Position numbers and translations under genes: made by a program
Part shown: one piece after another, positions 8,228-17,172 of the stretch
Layout: each line of letters starts with the position of its first letter
Numbering within the stretch: position 1 is the stretch's first letter
Source of the DNA: Metasolibacillus meyeri
GTDB taxonomy: Bacteria > Bacillota > Bacilli > Bacillales_A > Planococcaceae
Assembly: GCF_003049505.1 (NCBI RefSeq)
Contig: NZ_PYWN01000056.1
Span: forward strand, 1-41,000
DNA length: 41,000 nt
Direction of reading: 5' to 3'
Notes under the pieces: model-generated
The model's input: the letters and a program-made list of their open reading frames with translations, nothing else
What the model was told of the DNA's origin: nothing
The model's database searches: none

Positions 8228-9613
8228 ATGAAGCCTATACCTGTTAGTGCTGTAGTAGAAATTATCGGTGGAGAGTTGGTCAAAGGGTCAGCGGATCTTT
8301 TGATTGAATATGGAGCGTACCGTTTGAAACAAATCAAGCATAAAAGGACGATGTTTTTTACCAATACGAAAATTGTGAATTGGCAAAGTTTATCCGCTTT
8401 TTTCCCACTCGTTATTGTGACGGAATGGACGTATCGTTTAAGGGAAATACCTGATGGCGTAACGGTTGTGAAAGTAGATGATATGACAAATGCTTATTGG
8501 CAGTTTGTTGAACATTATCGTAGTCAATTTAAAATTCCGATTGTTGCCATTACAGGAACGGCTGGAAAAACGACAACAAAGGAAATGGTGAAGCATATAT
8601 TGTCAAGTGAGTATGAAGTAGTGGCAACACATTTAAGCAACAATTCTCGAACGGAGCTTCTACAAAATTTATTGCGTATTAGTGAAACGACACAAGCAGC
8701 GATTTTTGAAACAGCGGTTGGCGCACCAGGTGATGTACTCGGTGCGGGGCGCTATTTTCAGCCATCCATTGGTGTTATCACAAATATCGGCTCGCATCAT
8801 TTAAATTATTGTAAAACGCAGGAAGGTTACATCGAGGCAAAGGCTGAAATGCTACAAATTGTAGGCAAAGGCACGCTCATTATCAATGCAGATGATACGA
8901 ATACAAAAAAAGTAAATCTACGTGGGTTTCAAGGAAAAGTCATTCGCATTGGGAAACATAAAGCAGATTTTTTAGTAAGCAGCATTACGTATACAGAGCG
9001 CGGGATGCGATTTATTTTGCATCATGAAGGAAAGCAATACGTTGTGAAAATGCCAGGGCACGGGGAGCATCAAGTGTACAACGCACTCGCGGCACTCGCA
9101 GTTGTACACGAAGTTGGCATGCCTTTAGCAAGAGCGATCACACAGCTTGCGACATTTCGTAAATTAAATAAGCAGCTTCAAATTTTAAAAGGGATTAATG
9201 GCTCGATGTTAATTGATGATACGTGGAGCATTACAACGACCTCGCTTGATGCGGCGCTACACGTGTTAAATAAGCTAGGGCATGGCAAAAAGAAAATTGC
9301 GGTCATTGGGACAATTACGGATTTAGGGGCATGGGGCTATAACATTCATAAGCAAGCAGGTGAAATTATTTACAAGCATGGTGTGGATGTCTTAATTACA
9401 ATTGGCGAGCATGCGAGCATTATGGCATCGAAGGCACAGCAATTAGGGCTGGATGCAGAGATTTACAGCTTTAAAAATAATATGTTAGCACGAAGACTTT
9501 TGAAAAAAATTGTCGATCACAATACGGTGATTTTAATTAAAGGGGATATGTATAGCGACGCAATCCATGAATTAGCTGCGCAATTGCGCCGAAGAAGGGA
9601 GGAGCTAGCTTGA
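8228..9613 (+). CDS. MurF-like Mur ligase, first of a tandem pair
   Basis: A 461-aa protein with the three-domain layout of MurF. A substrate domain covers about residues 1-100 (VVEIIGGELVKGSADLL). The ATPase core has P-loop GTAGKTTT (110-117), FETAVGAPGDV, ITNIGSHHLNYCKTQEGYIEAKAEML with the conserved lysine, and INADDTNTKK. The C-terminal domain begins at LIDDTWSITTTSLDAAL. The usual MurF sequence at that point (DDxYNANP) is altered, and the acidic FEMG position carries ETAV, so it is unlikely to be the housekeeping MurF. The ATG at 8228 has GGGGGGAG upstream and is preferred over an in-frame ATG at 8183. Its stop overlaps the start of the second ligase by 4 nt. Probably adds an amino acid or dipeptide to an unknown carboxylate acceptor. 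Confidence 0.85.
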   Translation: MKPIPVSAVVEIIGGELVKGSADLLIEYGAYRLKQIKHKRTMFFTNTKIVNWQSLSAFFPLVIVTEWTYRLREIPDGVTVVKVDDMTNAYWQFVEHYRSQFKIPIVAITGTAGKTTTKEMVKHILSSEYEVVATHLSNNSRTELLQNLLRISETTQAAIFETAVGAPGDVLGAGRYFQPSIGVITNIGSHHLNYCKTQEGYIEAKAEMLQIVGKGTLIINADDTNTKKVNLRGFQGKVIRIGKHKADFLVSSITYTERGMRFILHHEGKQYVVKMPGHGEHQVYNALAALAVVHEVGMPLARAITQLATFRKLNKQLQILKGINGSMLIDDTWSITTTSLDAALHVLNKLGHGKKKIAVIGTITDLGAWGYNIHKQAGEIIYKHGVDVLITIGEHASIMASKAQQLGLDAEIYSFKNNMLARRLLKKIVDHNTVILIKGDMYSDAIHELAAQLRRRREELA

Positions 9614-11010
9614 TTGCACTATCCGTCAAAGACCTCCAAGCATTACTAGGCGGTCAAATTTTGCAAGGTGCGGCGAATTTTTCAGTGAAGCAGGCGCTGC
9701 ATTATACACAACTAGATAGCATAAAAAGATATGCGCTTATCTTCCTTCGTAAAAGTGAGACTGTTGATTGGAAAAGGCTGGCACAACATGCGCCAATACT
9801 TATTGTGTCAGATAAAGCGGAGGAAGAGCTGCGAAAGGCGCCCGCTTCCATCACTATTTTACAAGTGAAAAATATGCATCGAGCGTTTTGGCAATTTGTT
9901 GACTATTATCGGGCACTCTTTACAATACCAGTTGTTGCGTTAACAGGTACATGTGGGAAAACGACAACGAAGGAAATGCTTCGCCATATTTTACTCGGCG
10001 ATTGGCAAGTGCAGGCGACGGTGAGCAGCATTAACGAGCCGAGACAGTCGCTCAATTATTTGACGACGGTTGACAAAGAAACAAAGGCGGCGATTTTTGA
10101 ATTAGGCTTAGGCAATTTAGGCAATATTAAACATCAATGCTTAATTTACAAGCCGACCATCGGGATTATAACAAATATCGGTGTCCATCATTTAGATGGC
10201 TGTCAAAGCTTAGAGGGCTATATTCAGGCAAAGGCAGAAATTGTAGAAGGAATTGCGAAAAATGGCACGTTAATACTCAATGCAGACGATGTAAATAGTA
10301 AAAAAATTTCGCTCACTGCTTTTAAAGGGAAAATTGTAACATTTAGTGTGAAGCAAAATGCAAACTTTAAGGCAAGCAATATTCAGTACGCAGCAGGTGG
10401 CATGCGTTTTACTTTGATTACAGGGAAGGAACGCCATGATTGCTTCGTGCCAGGTTACGGCGAGCATCAAGTGTATAATGCGTTAGCGGCACTTGCAGCA
10501 ACAACGGCAATGGGCTTCCCACTACGCAAGGCGATTTCAAAGCTGCGCACATTTAAAAATATGGAGCGCCATTTACAGTTTTCCAAAGGTATTGCCGGCA
10601 GTACCATCATTGACGACACGTGGACGAATAACCCAACCTCCATTGAAGCGGCCTTGAAAGTGTTAGCGGCAGTAGGGAAAAATAACAAGCGCATCGTCAT
10701 CTTAGGCGATATTAAAAGGCTCGGCAACTATGAGCGCCAATATCATCGTGAAATCGGCTCGTTGATTGCCAAGCAATCCATTGATACATTGATTACAATT
10801 GGTCATCGGGCAAAGGACATTGCGCTACAAGCAAAGGCGGACGGGATTTCGGCTGAGGTGCATAGTTTTTCGGATGTGAAAGGCATCATGGCACTGCTTC
10901 AGCGAATCGTTACGAAAAATTCAATGATTTTAATTAAAGGACCGATGTCAAGCAGATCCATGATTGACTTTGCCAGTGAGCTGAAGGGGGAAAAGAAAGG
11001 AACTGTCTGA
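9610..11010 (+). CDS. MurF-like Mur ligase, second of a tandem pair
   Basis: A 466-aa paralogue of the preceding gene, translationally coupled to it through a TTGA overlap. The N-terminal domain (DLQALLGGQILQGAANFSVK) again resembles MurF. The P-loop is GTCGKTTT (113-120), followed by FELGLGNLGNI, ITNIGVHHLDGCQSLEGYIQAKAEIV, LNADDVNSKKI and IIDDTWTNNPTSIEAAL. It keeps the acidic FELG better than its neighbour. The TTG start is supported by GGAGCTAG just upstream and by the overlap. The two genes look like an ancient duplication rather than a recent one, since they differ throughout, suggesting they act on successive steps or different amino acids in one pathway. Reaction and substrate are not predictable from sequence. 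Confidence 0.85.
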   Translation: MIALSVKDLQALLGGQILQGAANFSVKQALHYTQLDSIKRYALIFLRKSETVDWKRLAQHAPILIVSDKAEEELRKAPASITILQVKNMHRAFWQFVDYYRALFTIPVVALTGTCGKTTTKEMLRHILLGDWQVQATVSSINEPRQSLNYLTTVDKETKAAIFELGLGNLGNIKHQCLIYKPTIGIITNIGVHHLDGCQSLEGYIQAKAEIVEGIAKNGTLILNADDVNSKKISLTAFKGKIVTFSVKQNANFKASNIQYAAGGMRFTLITGKERHDCFVPGYGEHQVYNALAALAATTAMGFPLRKAISKLRTFKNMERHLQFSKGIAGSTIIDDTWTNNPTSIEAALKVLAAVGKNNKRIVILGDIKRLGNYERQYHREIGSLIAKQSIDTLITIGHRAKDIALQAKADGISAEVHSFSDVKGIMALLQRIVTKNSMILIKGPMSSRSMIDFASELKGEKKGTV

Positions 11011-11067
11011 AAGTATTTTCATGGGTAACCGCTTTGCTTTGTAAAAGCGGGCGTGTTTAAATTTTGT

Positions 11068-11162
11068 AGTTCAAAAGTAATGATTCGCCCGCAAGATGCT
11101 CATTTTCGCCCGTAAAACCCTGAAATTTGCCCGTAAGATTAGTAAATTCGCTCAACCAAACT
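11068..11162 (+). repeat. Four-unit tract of exact 21-nt periodic repeats
   Basis: After the head AGTTCAAAAGTAATG, four units of exactly 21 nt begin ATTCGCCCGC, TTTCGCCCGT, ATTTGCCCGT and ATTCGCTCAA. The same head and unit type recur at 18784-18899. Located between the second Mur ligase and the bidirectional terminator. Confidence 0.85.
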
Positions 11163-11173
11163 TAAAAATAAAA

Positions 11174-11205
11174 GGCGGTCTGAAAAGGAATATTTTCAGA
11201 CCACC
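11174..11205. terminator. Bidirectional terminator between convergent genes
   Basis: GGTCTGAAAA (11177-11186) pairs with TTTTCAGACC (11193-11202); the flanks extend the stem with one mismatch. It serves the Mur ligase operon on plus and the NlpC/P60 gene on minus, where a T-rich tract follows. Confidence 0.8.
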
Positions 11206-11210
11206 TCACT

Positions 11211-12131
11211 TTATTTTATAATACGCTTCGCTGTAATATAGCGATCTTTATAGTAGTCTGCAAGTAAAACGCGTGTGATAACACCGTCTTTTGTCGGTAT
11301 AACAATGCGGTGTTCGCCTGCATAAATACCAACTAATGTAGGGTTTTTAGAGCCTTTTGCACTGCTGAAAAAGACGATATCCCCTTGTTGTAAATTGTTG
11401 CGGGCAACGGTTGTCCCAAGCTTCATTTGCTCTGATAAAGTCGTTGTATTGATTTTCACGCCACTTTGACTTAAGACATATTGTACATAGCCACCAGCAG
11501 TAAAGCGTTTTTGTGCGGCTACGTTCGCCGTGCCGATGCGTGCGCTATTTTTATGAAGAAAAGCGTTATTCGCAATTTTTTCCCCTGTGTTCGCAGGATT
11601 TGATGTCATTAATGCTGGTAAAACGCGACGAGCAGCAAAATAATTATCTTTATAATATGGCTTGCTGTTCATATCAGAAATAACGATATTTTGCTTTGAA
11701 TCTGCCATATGTAAAAGTTTATTGTTGCCAATATAAATACCTACATGGTCAGGGTCTGTCCCTGTTTTTTTACTTTTGAAAAAGACTAAATCACCTTTTT
11801 GTAATTGATTTCTTGCTACAGCTTTCCCTTGCTTTAGCATATAATCTTCATTATACGTTCCTAAATCAACACCATTTTGTTCAAAAATATACATTAAAAA
11901 TGTAGCACAGGAGAATCTATAAGGAGCTGTCGGCTTATATTGTGTATTGCTATATGTTGCTTTGCCAATTAAGCTTTTCCCTGTTGCGATAATTTGGTCT
12001 GCCTTTTGATTTACGGCTTGTTGACTAGCCGCCGCAGCTACCTCTGGTGTTTGTAAGGCAGCAGGCAATACTGGAATTGAGCTACAGCTTACCGTTAAGG
12101 CAAGAGCTGCTGTGAATATTGTTTTTTTCAT
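11211..12131 (-). CDS. Secreted protein with two NlpC/P60 domains, the second catalytically dead
   Basis: About 306 aa with an N-terminal signal peptide (hydrophobic TIFTAALALTVS, likely cleavage after the AAA near residue 35). Positions below count from the upstream ATG at 12134. Domain 1 (about 43-172) is a peptidoglycan-peptide endopeptidase of the NlpC/P60 papain-like fold with Cys76 (FSCATF), His130 (DHVGIY) and His142 (LLHMAD). Domain 2 (about 185-306) keeps the fold (VQYVL, NLQQGDIVFF, VGIYAG), but the catalytic positions are Ala213, Leu267 and Ile279. It is probably a binding or structural module. Two adjacent ATGs lie after AAGGAGGG; the second (12131) has the better spacing. Monocistronic, converging on the Mur ligase operon. 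Confidence 0.88.
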   Translation of the reverse strand: MKKTIFTAALALTVSCSSIPVLPAALQTPEVAAAASQQAVNQKADQIIATGKSLIGKATYSNTQYKPTAPYRFSCATFLMYIFEQNGVDLGTYNEDYMLKQGKAVARNQLQKGDLVFFKSKKTGTDPDHVGIYIGNNKLLHMADSKQNIVISDMNSKPYYKDNYFAARRVLPALMTSNPANTGEKIANNAFLHKNSARIGTANVAAQKRFTAGGYVQYVLSQSGVKINTTTLSEQMKLGTTVARNNLQQGDIVFFSSAKGSKNPTLVGIYAGEHRIVIPTKDGVITRVLLADYYKDRYITAKRIIK

Positions 12132-12406
12132 CATGGTCCCTCCTTGATTTCAAGCTCGCCATGATTGTAGCACGCATAAATTGTGTATTTTCTAGGTAAG
12201 TTTATCCAACGGGAAATGTAACAATTTGAAACCGTTGCTATATAAGTATGGACTAAGGTAATTTACAGTTGTGTAACAAATATGACGAAGCTAAGTTTAG
12301 CTGATTGTTGGGCCAATTTTGGTGTTCGCAAGACGAATTGATACGATGAAACGAGGAAATTGTTGTTGTAGAATTATGCAATCACCTCGATAAACGAACA
12401 AAAAGA

Positions 12407-12455
12407 AAGGGCATGTTTTGAAAAAGATTGATTCAAACACGCCCTTACTATTTTC
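12407..12455 (+). terminator. Imperfect terminator-like hairpin in a gene-free stretch
   Basis: AAGGGCATGTTTTGAA (12407-12422) pairs, with one mismatch and one bulge, to TTCAAACACGCCCTT (12432-12446), followed by ACTATTTTC. No gene precedes it on the plus strand, so it may mark the end of a lost gene. 12135-12400 holds only the upstream region of the NlpC/P60 gene and nothing else I can identify. Confidence 0.4.
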
Positions 12456-12493
12456 AATGGATTCACTCTTTTAGAAACAAGTTTAATTATTTC

Positions 12494-12660
12494 CTATAGA
12501 TGTTGCTCAACAATCGTGTCCTTTAGTTTAATAAGATCAAATACAACCATTTCTCCGACATCTATAATCCAAATTCTGAAGCCTGTAACACAGTTTATCC
12601 TTTGTTTGATTTAGAAGGAATTGCAACATTTAAAGAAATAGTAGTTGGCTTATATTCTCT
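12494..12660 (-). pseudogene. Decayed gene fragment of unknown family
   Basis: Reading the minus strand, one frame gives INCVTGFRIWIIDVGEM, then VVFDLIKLKDTIVEQHL and a stop at 12494; it opens just after a stop at 12611-12613. In another frame just upstream (about 12607-12660) the codons give KPTTISLNVAIPSKSNKG. Together these look like the C-terminal end of a protein broken by a frameshift. There is no start codon with a ribosome binding site and no recognised family. The rest of this 935-bp gap up to 12870 shows nothing else. Confidence 0.3.
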
Positions 12661-12874
12661 TAGTATGAAACTAGACTTTGCACTGTTTCTCGACATGTTT
12701 CGGGTGATTATTAATATATTGTAAATTATTTATGAAATTTCAGTTAATTTTTCGGTAGGGAAATGGTAATATAAATATCTATCATGATTCAGCAAATCTT
12801 CTCCTGTCGCGAAAGTGTAATGTCAGCGACAAATTCTATTTGTATCGAAAGCGAAGCGCAGATATAGAAAACCT

Positions 12875-13040
12875 CCACCTCTATAGGTGGCGAGATGAAT
12901 GCTTATCTTGTTTTTTCAGCGGGTGTCCAAACTTCCGCTGAATCATGATAAGCCTCCGGCGGATGTCACAGATTTTGAAAAGGAGTTTTTTCGAACAGGT
13001 TCGAAAAAAATCTGGACGCAATTACGCCGAGGCGTAATTG
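12875..13040. repeat. Structured intergenic element with four strong inverted repeats
   Basis: Four stem-loops follow one another: CCACCT/AGGTGG (12875-12890); a nested structure with outer GCTTATC/GATAAGC (12901-12907, 12947-12953) and inner TTCAGCGG/CCGCTGAA (12915-12922, 12935-12942); TTTTTTCGAAC/GTTCGAAAAAA with a 2-nt loop (12986-13009); and CAATTACGCC/GGCGTAATTG with a GA loop (13019-13040). It ends 30 nt before the Na/Pi cotransporter start. The density of perfect stems suggests a mobile repeat of the REP or MITE type or a structured leader. Whether it recurs in the genome cannot be seen in this window. Confidence 0.7.
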
Positions 13041-13069
13041 ATTATAACTATTAATTTGGTGGTGAATGT

Positions 13070-14674
13070 ATGCTGACGATTTTTGGGGGAATCGGGCTGT
13101 TTTTGCTTGGCATGTCGATGCTGACGAACGGTCTAAAGGAAATCGCAGGAGAGGCATTAAAGCGTTGGCTTAATAAGTTCACAAGAGGAACATTTAGCTC
13201 CATGCTGTCAGGTATTTTTATGACGATTTTAGTGCAATCCTCTACAGCAACGACTTTGCTAACAATCGGTTTTGTTAGTGCGGGCTTGCTGACGTTTATT
13301 CAATCCATCGGTGTCATTATCGGTGCGAACATCGGTAGTACATCTACGGGTTGGATTATTTCATTAATTGGCTTTAAAATTAGCCTACAAGCAATGGCAT
13401 TGCCGATTATTGGTATCGGTGTGTTCATGTCATTTGTTGCACCACGTGATATTAAAAAATTTGGTGGTGTTTTGGCGGGCTTTGGTTTACTATTTTTAGG
13501 AATTGACATGCTACAACAGGGGATGGGCGATGCACAAAATTTTATTGCCTTCGATAAAATCCCAGCCAATTCTTTTTTCTCTGTTTTTCTGCTTATTATC
13601 ATTGGGGTTATTATGACGATTATTATGCAGGCTTCGAGCGCAGCAATGGCGGCAACGTTAGCTGCATTGTTTACAGGCGCGATTGATTTTGAGCAAGCTG
13701 CTTATTTAGTCATTGGGCAGAATATCGGCACAACAGCGACCGCTTTATTCGCTGCAATTGGTGCATCTGTATCAGCAAAGCGTACAGCGATGACCCATTT
13801 GCTGTTCAATGTTGTGACAGCGATCATCGTTACAGCGACATTCCCGTATTTCTTGCAATTGGTAAGATGGATAACGGAAGCCATTGTGGGTCGTTTTGAT
13901 GAAACGATGGCACTCGCTATTTTCCATACGCTATTTAGCGTGCTAGGTGCACTTATTTTCATGCCATTTATTAAACAATTTGCGAAGTTACTTATAAAAA
14001 TTGTACCAGAACGTGAAAATGCATTAACGCGTGATTTAGATACGAAGCTATTAGAAGTGCCTTCCGTTGCACTGGATGTTTCATTTAAAACGATACGCGA
14101 TATTATGGCGGTATTAACAACTGCACAAAGCAACTTAATGGTAACAAAAAAGATTACGGCGGAGTATGAGCGGAAAATGGATGAAGTAGAAGAAGCGATT
14201 CAAATGACAAATGATTTCTTGAATGCCATTCAATCGACGTCGACAAGAGAACGTAATAAACATATTGCCATTTTGCATACACAAGATCATTTAGTTCGCC
14301 TAGTGAAAGTGCTACGAGAAGAGCAGCAACTAGAGGCGCTTGTCCTACAGCCGCAATTAATGACAGAGTGGCAGGAAATATTAGCGGATGTACAGCAAAA
14401 TTTAAGCGGTGAAGAGCCGATTAGCAAAATTGCACAAATATTAGAAGGGCATTCACGCATGATGGCACAGGCACGTCGCAATAAACGCAATGAATATTTC
14501 GAGCGTTCTGTCGCCAATGAAACAGAGCTAGATGTTGCGGTTTCAAAGGTAGGGGCATTACTATGGATTGACCGCCTTGTTTATCACTACTGGCGTTCAA
14601 CGGCTCGCATGGCAGAATTCCAGCAAATCGATGAGGAAAAGCGTTTGAAATCATCGTCGGACAAAACGGCGTAA
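13070..14674 (+). CDS. Na/Pi cotransporter family protein with C-terminal PhoU-like domain
   Basis: A 534-aa membrane protein. Residues 1-320 hold about nine hydrophobic segments with the inverted pair of family signatures QSSTATT (around residue 62) and QASSAAM (around 188), which form the sodium and phosphate site in NptA/YjbB/SLC34-type carriers. From about residue 335 to the end the chain is soluble and helical, as in the PhoU-like tail of bacterial members. It probably carries phosphate across the membrane with sodium; bacterial YjbB has also been linked to phosphate export, so direction is open. ATG start with GGTGG upstream, immediately behind the structured intergenic element. The lipoprotein gene follows after 11 nt and is likely co-transcribed. 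Confidence 0.9.
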   Translation: MLTIFGGIGLFLLGMSMLTNGLKEIAGEALKRWLNKFTRGTFSSMLSGIFMTILVQSSTATTLLTIGFVSAGLLTFIQSIGVIIGANIGSTSTGWIISLIGFKISLQAMALPIIGIGVFMSFVAPRDIKKFGGVLAGFGLLFLGIDMLQQGMGDAQNFIAFDKIPANSFFSVFLLIIIGVIMTIIMQASSAAMAATLAALFTGAIDFEQAAYLVIGQNIGTTATALFAAIGASVSAKRTAMTHLLFNVVTAIIVTATFPYFLQLVRWITEAIVGRFDETMALAIFHTLFSVLGALIFMPFIKQFAKLLIKIVPERENALTRDLDTKLLEVPSVALDVSFKTIRDIMAVLTTAQSNLMVTKKITAEYERKMDEVEEAIQMTNDFLNAIQSTSTRERNKHIAILHTQDHLVRLVKVLREEQQLEALVLQPQLMTEWQEILADVQQNLSGEEPISKIAQILEGHSRMMAQARRNKRNEYFERSVANETELDVAVSKVGALLWIDRLVYHYWRSTARMAEFQQIDEEKRLKSSSDKTA

Positions 14675-14685
14675 GAGGAGGGTCT

Positions 14686-15159
14686 ATGTTGAACATAAAG
14701 TTTTTTTTGAGCATGGTCATCGTTGTCACCTTCTGTTTGATGGCGGGTTGTTCAAACAATGAGAGCAAAGGAAGCGCAAATAGTGAATTTCCACCATCGT
14801 ATACAGGAGTTGTTATTGTCAATGGTGCGCAATATGAAATGAAAAAAGGCAATTATCAGTGGCAGCGCAAAAAAGGTCTACAAACGGAAGTTGTGCAAAC
14901 AGACCATGCAGCGCCGAACCAAATGGCAGAACAGATGGAAGCAATTCGTACAAAGCCCAATCAACAAATAGCAATTGAGATTGAAAACAACCCAGATTGT
15001 AAAATTTATTTATGGAACGAAAACGGGGTAGAAAAAGAAATCAAACAAGAGGCAAATCAGCTCATCGTTCCTTCAAATAAAGGGAAGTATATTTATGAAG
15101 TAGTAGCAGAATGGGCGGACGGCACTATTTCTTATACATTTGTTGTAGAAGTTCAATAA
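14686..15159 (+). CDS. Hypothetical lipoprotein
   Basis: A 157-aa protein with a lipoprotein signal peptide: a hydrophobic core FFLSMVIVVTFCLM, then lipobox LMAGC with the modified cysteine near residue 22. After the Ser/Asn-rich linker the mature part is about 125 residues, hydrophilic and predicted to be mostly beta (GVVIVNGAQYEMKKGNYQW, KIYLWNENG, GKYIYEVVAEWADGTISYTFVVEV). It would be anchored to the outer face of the membrane. It follows the Na/Pi cotransporter by 11 nt with GAGGAGGG as binding site, so a shared operon is likely. I do not recognise the family; a link to phosphate transport is only suggested by position. Confidence 0.75.
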   Translation: MLNIKFFLSMVIVVTFCLMAGCSNNESKGSANSEFPPSYTGVVIVNGAQYEMKKGNYQWQRKKGLQTEVVQTDHAAPNQMAEQMEAIRTKPNQQIAIEIENNPDCKIYLWNENGVEKEIKQEANQLIVPSNKGKYIYEVVAEWADGTISYTFVVEVQ

Positions 15160-15225
15160 AAGCCGTTGCTTTAATATCGAAACGAATGACATTGATGTTT
15201 AAGCTTTTACTGTAGCAACAGGTAC

Positions 15226-15276
15226 AAAAAGGTGTCTGTAAAGTGGACTAAGTCGCCACTTTGCAGACACCTTTTT
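15226..15276. terminator. Bidirectional terminator between lipoprotein and chemoreceptor genes
   Basis: AAAGGTGTCTG with TAAAGTGG (about 15228-15245) pairs with CCACTTTG and CAGACACCTTT (15255-15273). A and T tracts flank both sides, so it can end transcripts from both directions. The minus-strand stop codon lies at its right edge. Confidence 0.9.
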
Positions 15277-16961
15277 TATGAAAGTTTAAAATGATGAATC
15301 ACAGCTTGTAGCTGCTCTGCTAAATTTGTTAAGGATTCAGTGGCAGCAGAAATTTCTTCGGTTGAGCCGAGTTGCGTTTCTGTGGAGCGATTGCTGCTTT
15401 CTGCATTAGTTAAGGCAATTTGTGCTAAGCGTTGAATTTCATCTGTATGTTCCAAAATGCTCACGCTAATTTTAGAAATCGCATGAATTGACTCATCAAT
15501 ATCGGAAGAGTTATGACGTACTGTCATTACCATTTGCGCTAATTCATTAAAGACAATCGTTACTTGCTCCGATTTTTCAAGCCCTACATTCACGCGATTT
15601 GCTTCTTCGTGAATCGAGGCGATGACCGTTTTAATTTCTGCTTGAATTTCAGAAACCATCATTTGGATTTTCTCAGCAGAAAGACGTGATTCCTCCGCGA
15701 GATGTCGCACTTCATCCGCTACAACAGCGAAGCCTTTTCCAGCGTCTCCTGCGCGCGCTGCTTCAATTGCAGCATTTAAAGCTAATAAATTTGTTTGATT
15801 TGCAATGCCTGTGATAATACTAATAATATCGCCAATTTCATGCGATTTTTTGTCCAAGCTCGTAACAGATGTTTCTGTCATTTGCGAGGATTCCGCAATG
15901 GAGTGGATTTGTTGATTGACCGCTGCTACAGCATGTGAACCAATTTCTGTTTGTTCCAATGTTGTTTGAGACAATTGACCAAGCTGTGTCACTCTTTCCG
16001 CAATGGATTGCACATTATGATTCATATCGGCAACGGAATGTGAGATGTCCGTTAAGTTTGTTAATTGTGTTGTCGCGTTTTGAACAGAGCTTTGTGCTAA
16101 CTCGGCAATTGATTCTGCTGCGCTCATCGTCGCGTTTGTCGTTGCAGATAACTCCTCAGCACTTGCCGATACTTGCTGGCTGGAATCTGTTGCCTCACTA
16201 ACAACGTGCACAATCGCTGTTTGCATTTCATTTAAGCCAGTAGCGAGCATCGTAATTTCATCAGCACCTTTGACTTGTAGCGGTGGTGCTGTTAAATCAC
16301 CTTGCGCAATTTGTGCAGCACGATTCACCGCAAGCGTCAAGCGATTAATCATTTGACGGCTGAAGGTATAGGAAATAATAAGCGCAATAATCGTTGTAAG
16401 GACTGTTAAAATGCTGCTCACTGTAATAATTTGTTTATAAACATTCTCGGTGTTTTGCTGTACGTGTTGCAACTCAATTGTGTGGTTAATTAATGCTTCA
16501 TCAAATGCAGCTTTCGCATCTTCAAAAAGCGGTTTGCCAAGCTTTAAACCTTCCTCCGCTTCAGCCCAGCGGTTGCTTTGGATAAGTTGATGGTTTTCAC
16601 GCACGCGTTCATCAAATAGCATCCATTTACTGCTAAAATCGTGAAATGCTTGTTGTAATTCAATGGTTAAGATGCTCTCTTCAAATGTTGTTTGCAATGC
16701 TTGAATTTCATTTAAATCTGAAAGTGCAACCAATGTTGCCTCTTTATTTTTAAAGGCAAGTGCTGTTAGCATTTGTACACGCGTATTTTCTGTTAAGTTA
16801 GCAATTTGAATGAGTTCAATGGATGGTTCTACACCGTTTTGATAAAGTGTATGGCTACTGTCTTTTAATTTGGACGACTGTATGATTGAGTAAATGTTTA
16901 ATGTCACAAATAGCAGTATAATAATTGAAAATGATAGTAGTACTTTCCAAAATAATTTCAT
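15276..16961 (-). CDS. Methyl-accepting chemotaxis protein
   Basis: A 561-aa transmembrane chemoreceptor. TM1 lies at about residues 7-28 ([21 protein letters not shown]). A four-helix-bundle type extracellular sensor covers about 30-175. TM2 is at about 178-202 ([20 protein letters not shown]), followed by a HAMP domain ([20 protein letters not shown]) to about 255. The cytoplasmic coiled coil carries the signalling tip [20 protein letters not shown] with [18 protein letters not shown] near residues 385-425. It binds CheA/CheW at the tip and senses an unknown ligand outside. Start ATG with AGGAAGG upstream. It stands alone with terminators on its 3' side; no chemotaxis genes are adjacent. 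Confidence 0.95.
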   Translation of the reverse strand: MKLFWKVLLSFSIIILLFVTLNIYSIIQSSKLKDSSHTLYQNGVEPSIELIQIANLTENTRVQMLTALAFKNKEATLVALSDLNEIQALQTTFEESILTIELQQAFHDFSSKWMLFDERVRENHQLIQSNRWAEAEEGLKLGKPLFEDAKAAFDEALINHTIELQHVQQNTENVYKQIITVSSILTVLTTIIALIISYTFSRQMINRLTLAVNRAAQIAQGDLTAPPLQVKGADEITMLATGLNEMQTAIVHVVSEATDSSQQVSASAEELSATTNATMSAAESIAELAQSSVQNATTQLTNLTDISHSVADMNHNVQSIAERVTQLGQLSQTTLEQTEIGSHAVAAVNQQIHSIAESSQMTETSVTSLDKKSHEIGDIISIITGIANQTNLLALNAAIEAARAGDAGKGFAVVADEVRHLAEESRLSAEKIQMMVSEIQAEIKTVIASIHEEANRVNVGLEKSEQVTIVFNELAQMVMTVRHNSSDIDESIHAISKISVSILEHTDEIQRLAQIALTNAESSNRSTETQLGSTEEISAATESLTNLAEQLQAVIHHFKLS

Positions 16962-17172
16962 GAATATTTCCTTCCTAGCGTAATCCTTTTATAGGGAAAA
17001 ACTATATATTTATTGTTTAATTATAACAGTGAATGTATACAAACACCCATATTTTATTAATTTTGATTTAGTAAATCTGCTAAAAGCTTTAATGAATGTC
17101 ACAGTTCCTTCAAATAATTTGGATTTAACGGTAAAATAAGAATTAACAGTTACAAGAAAAGGAGATATCCAA

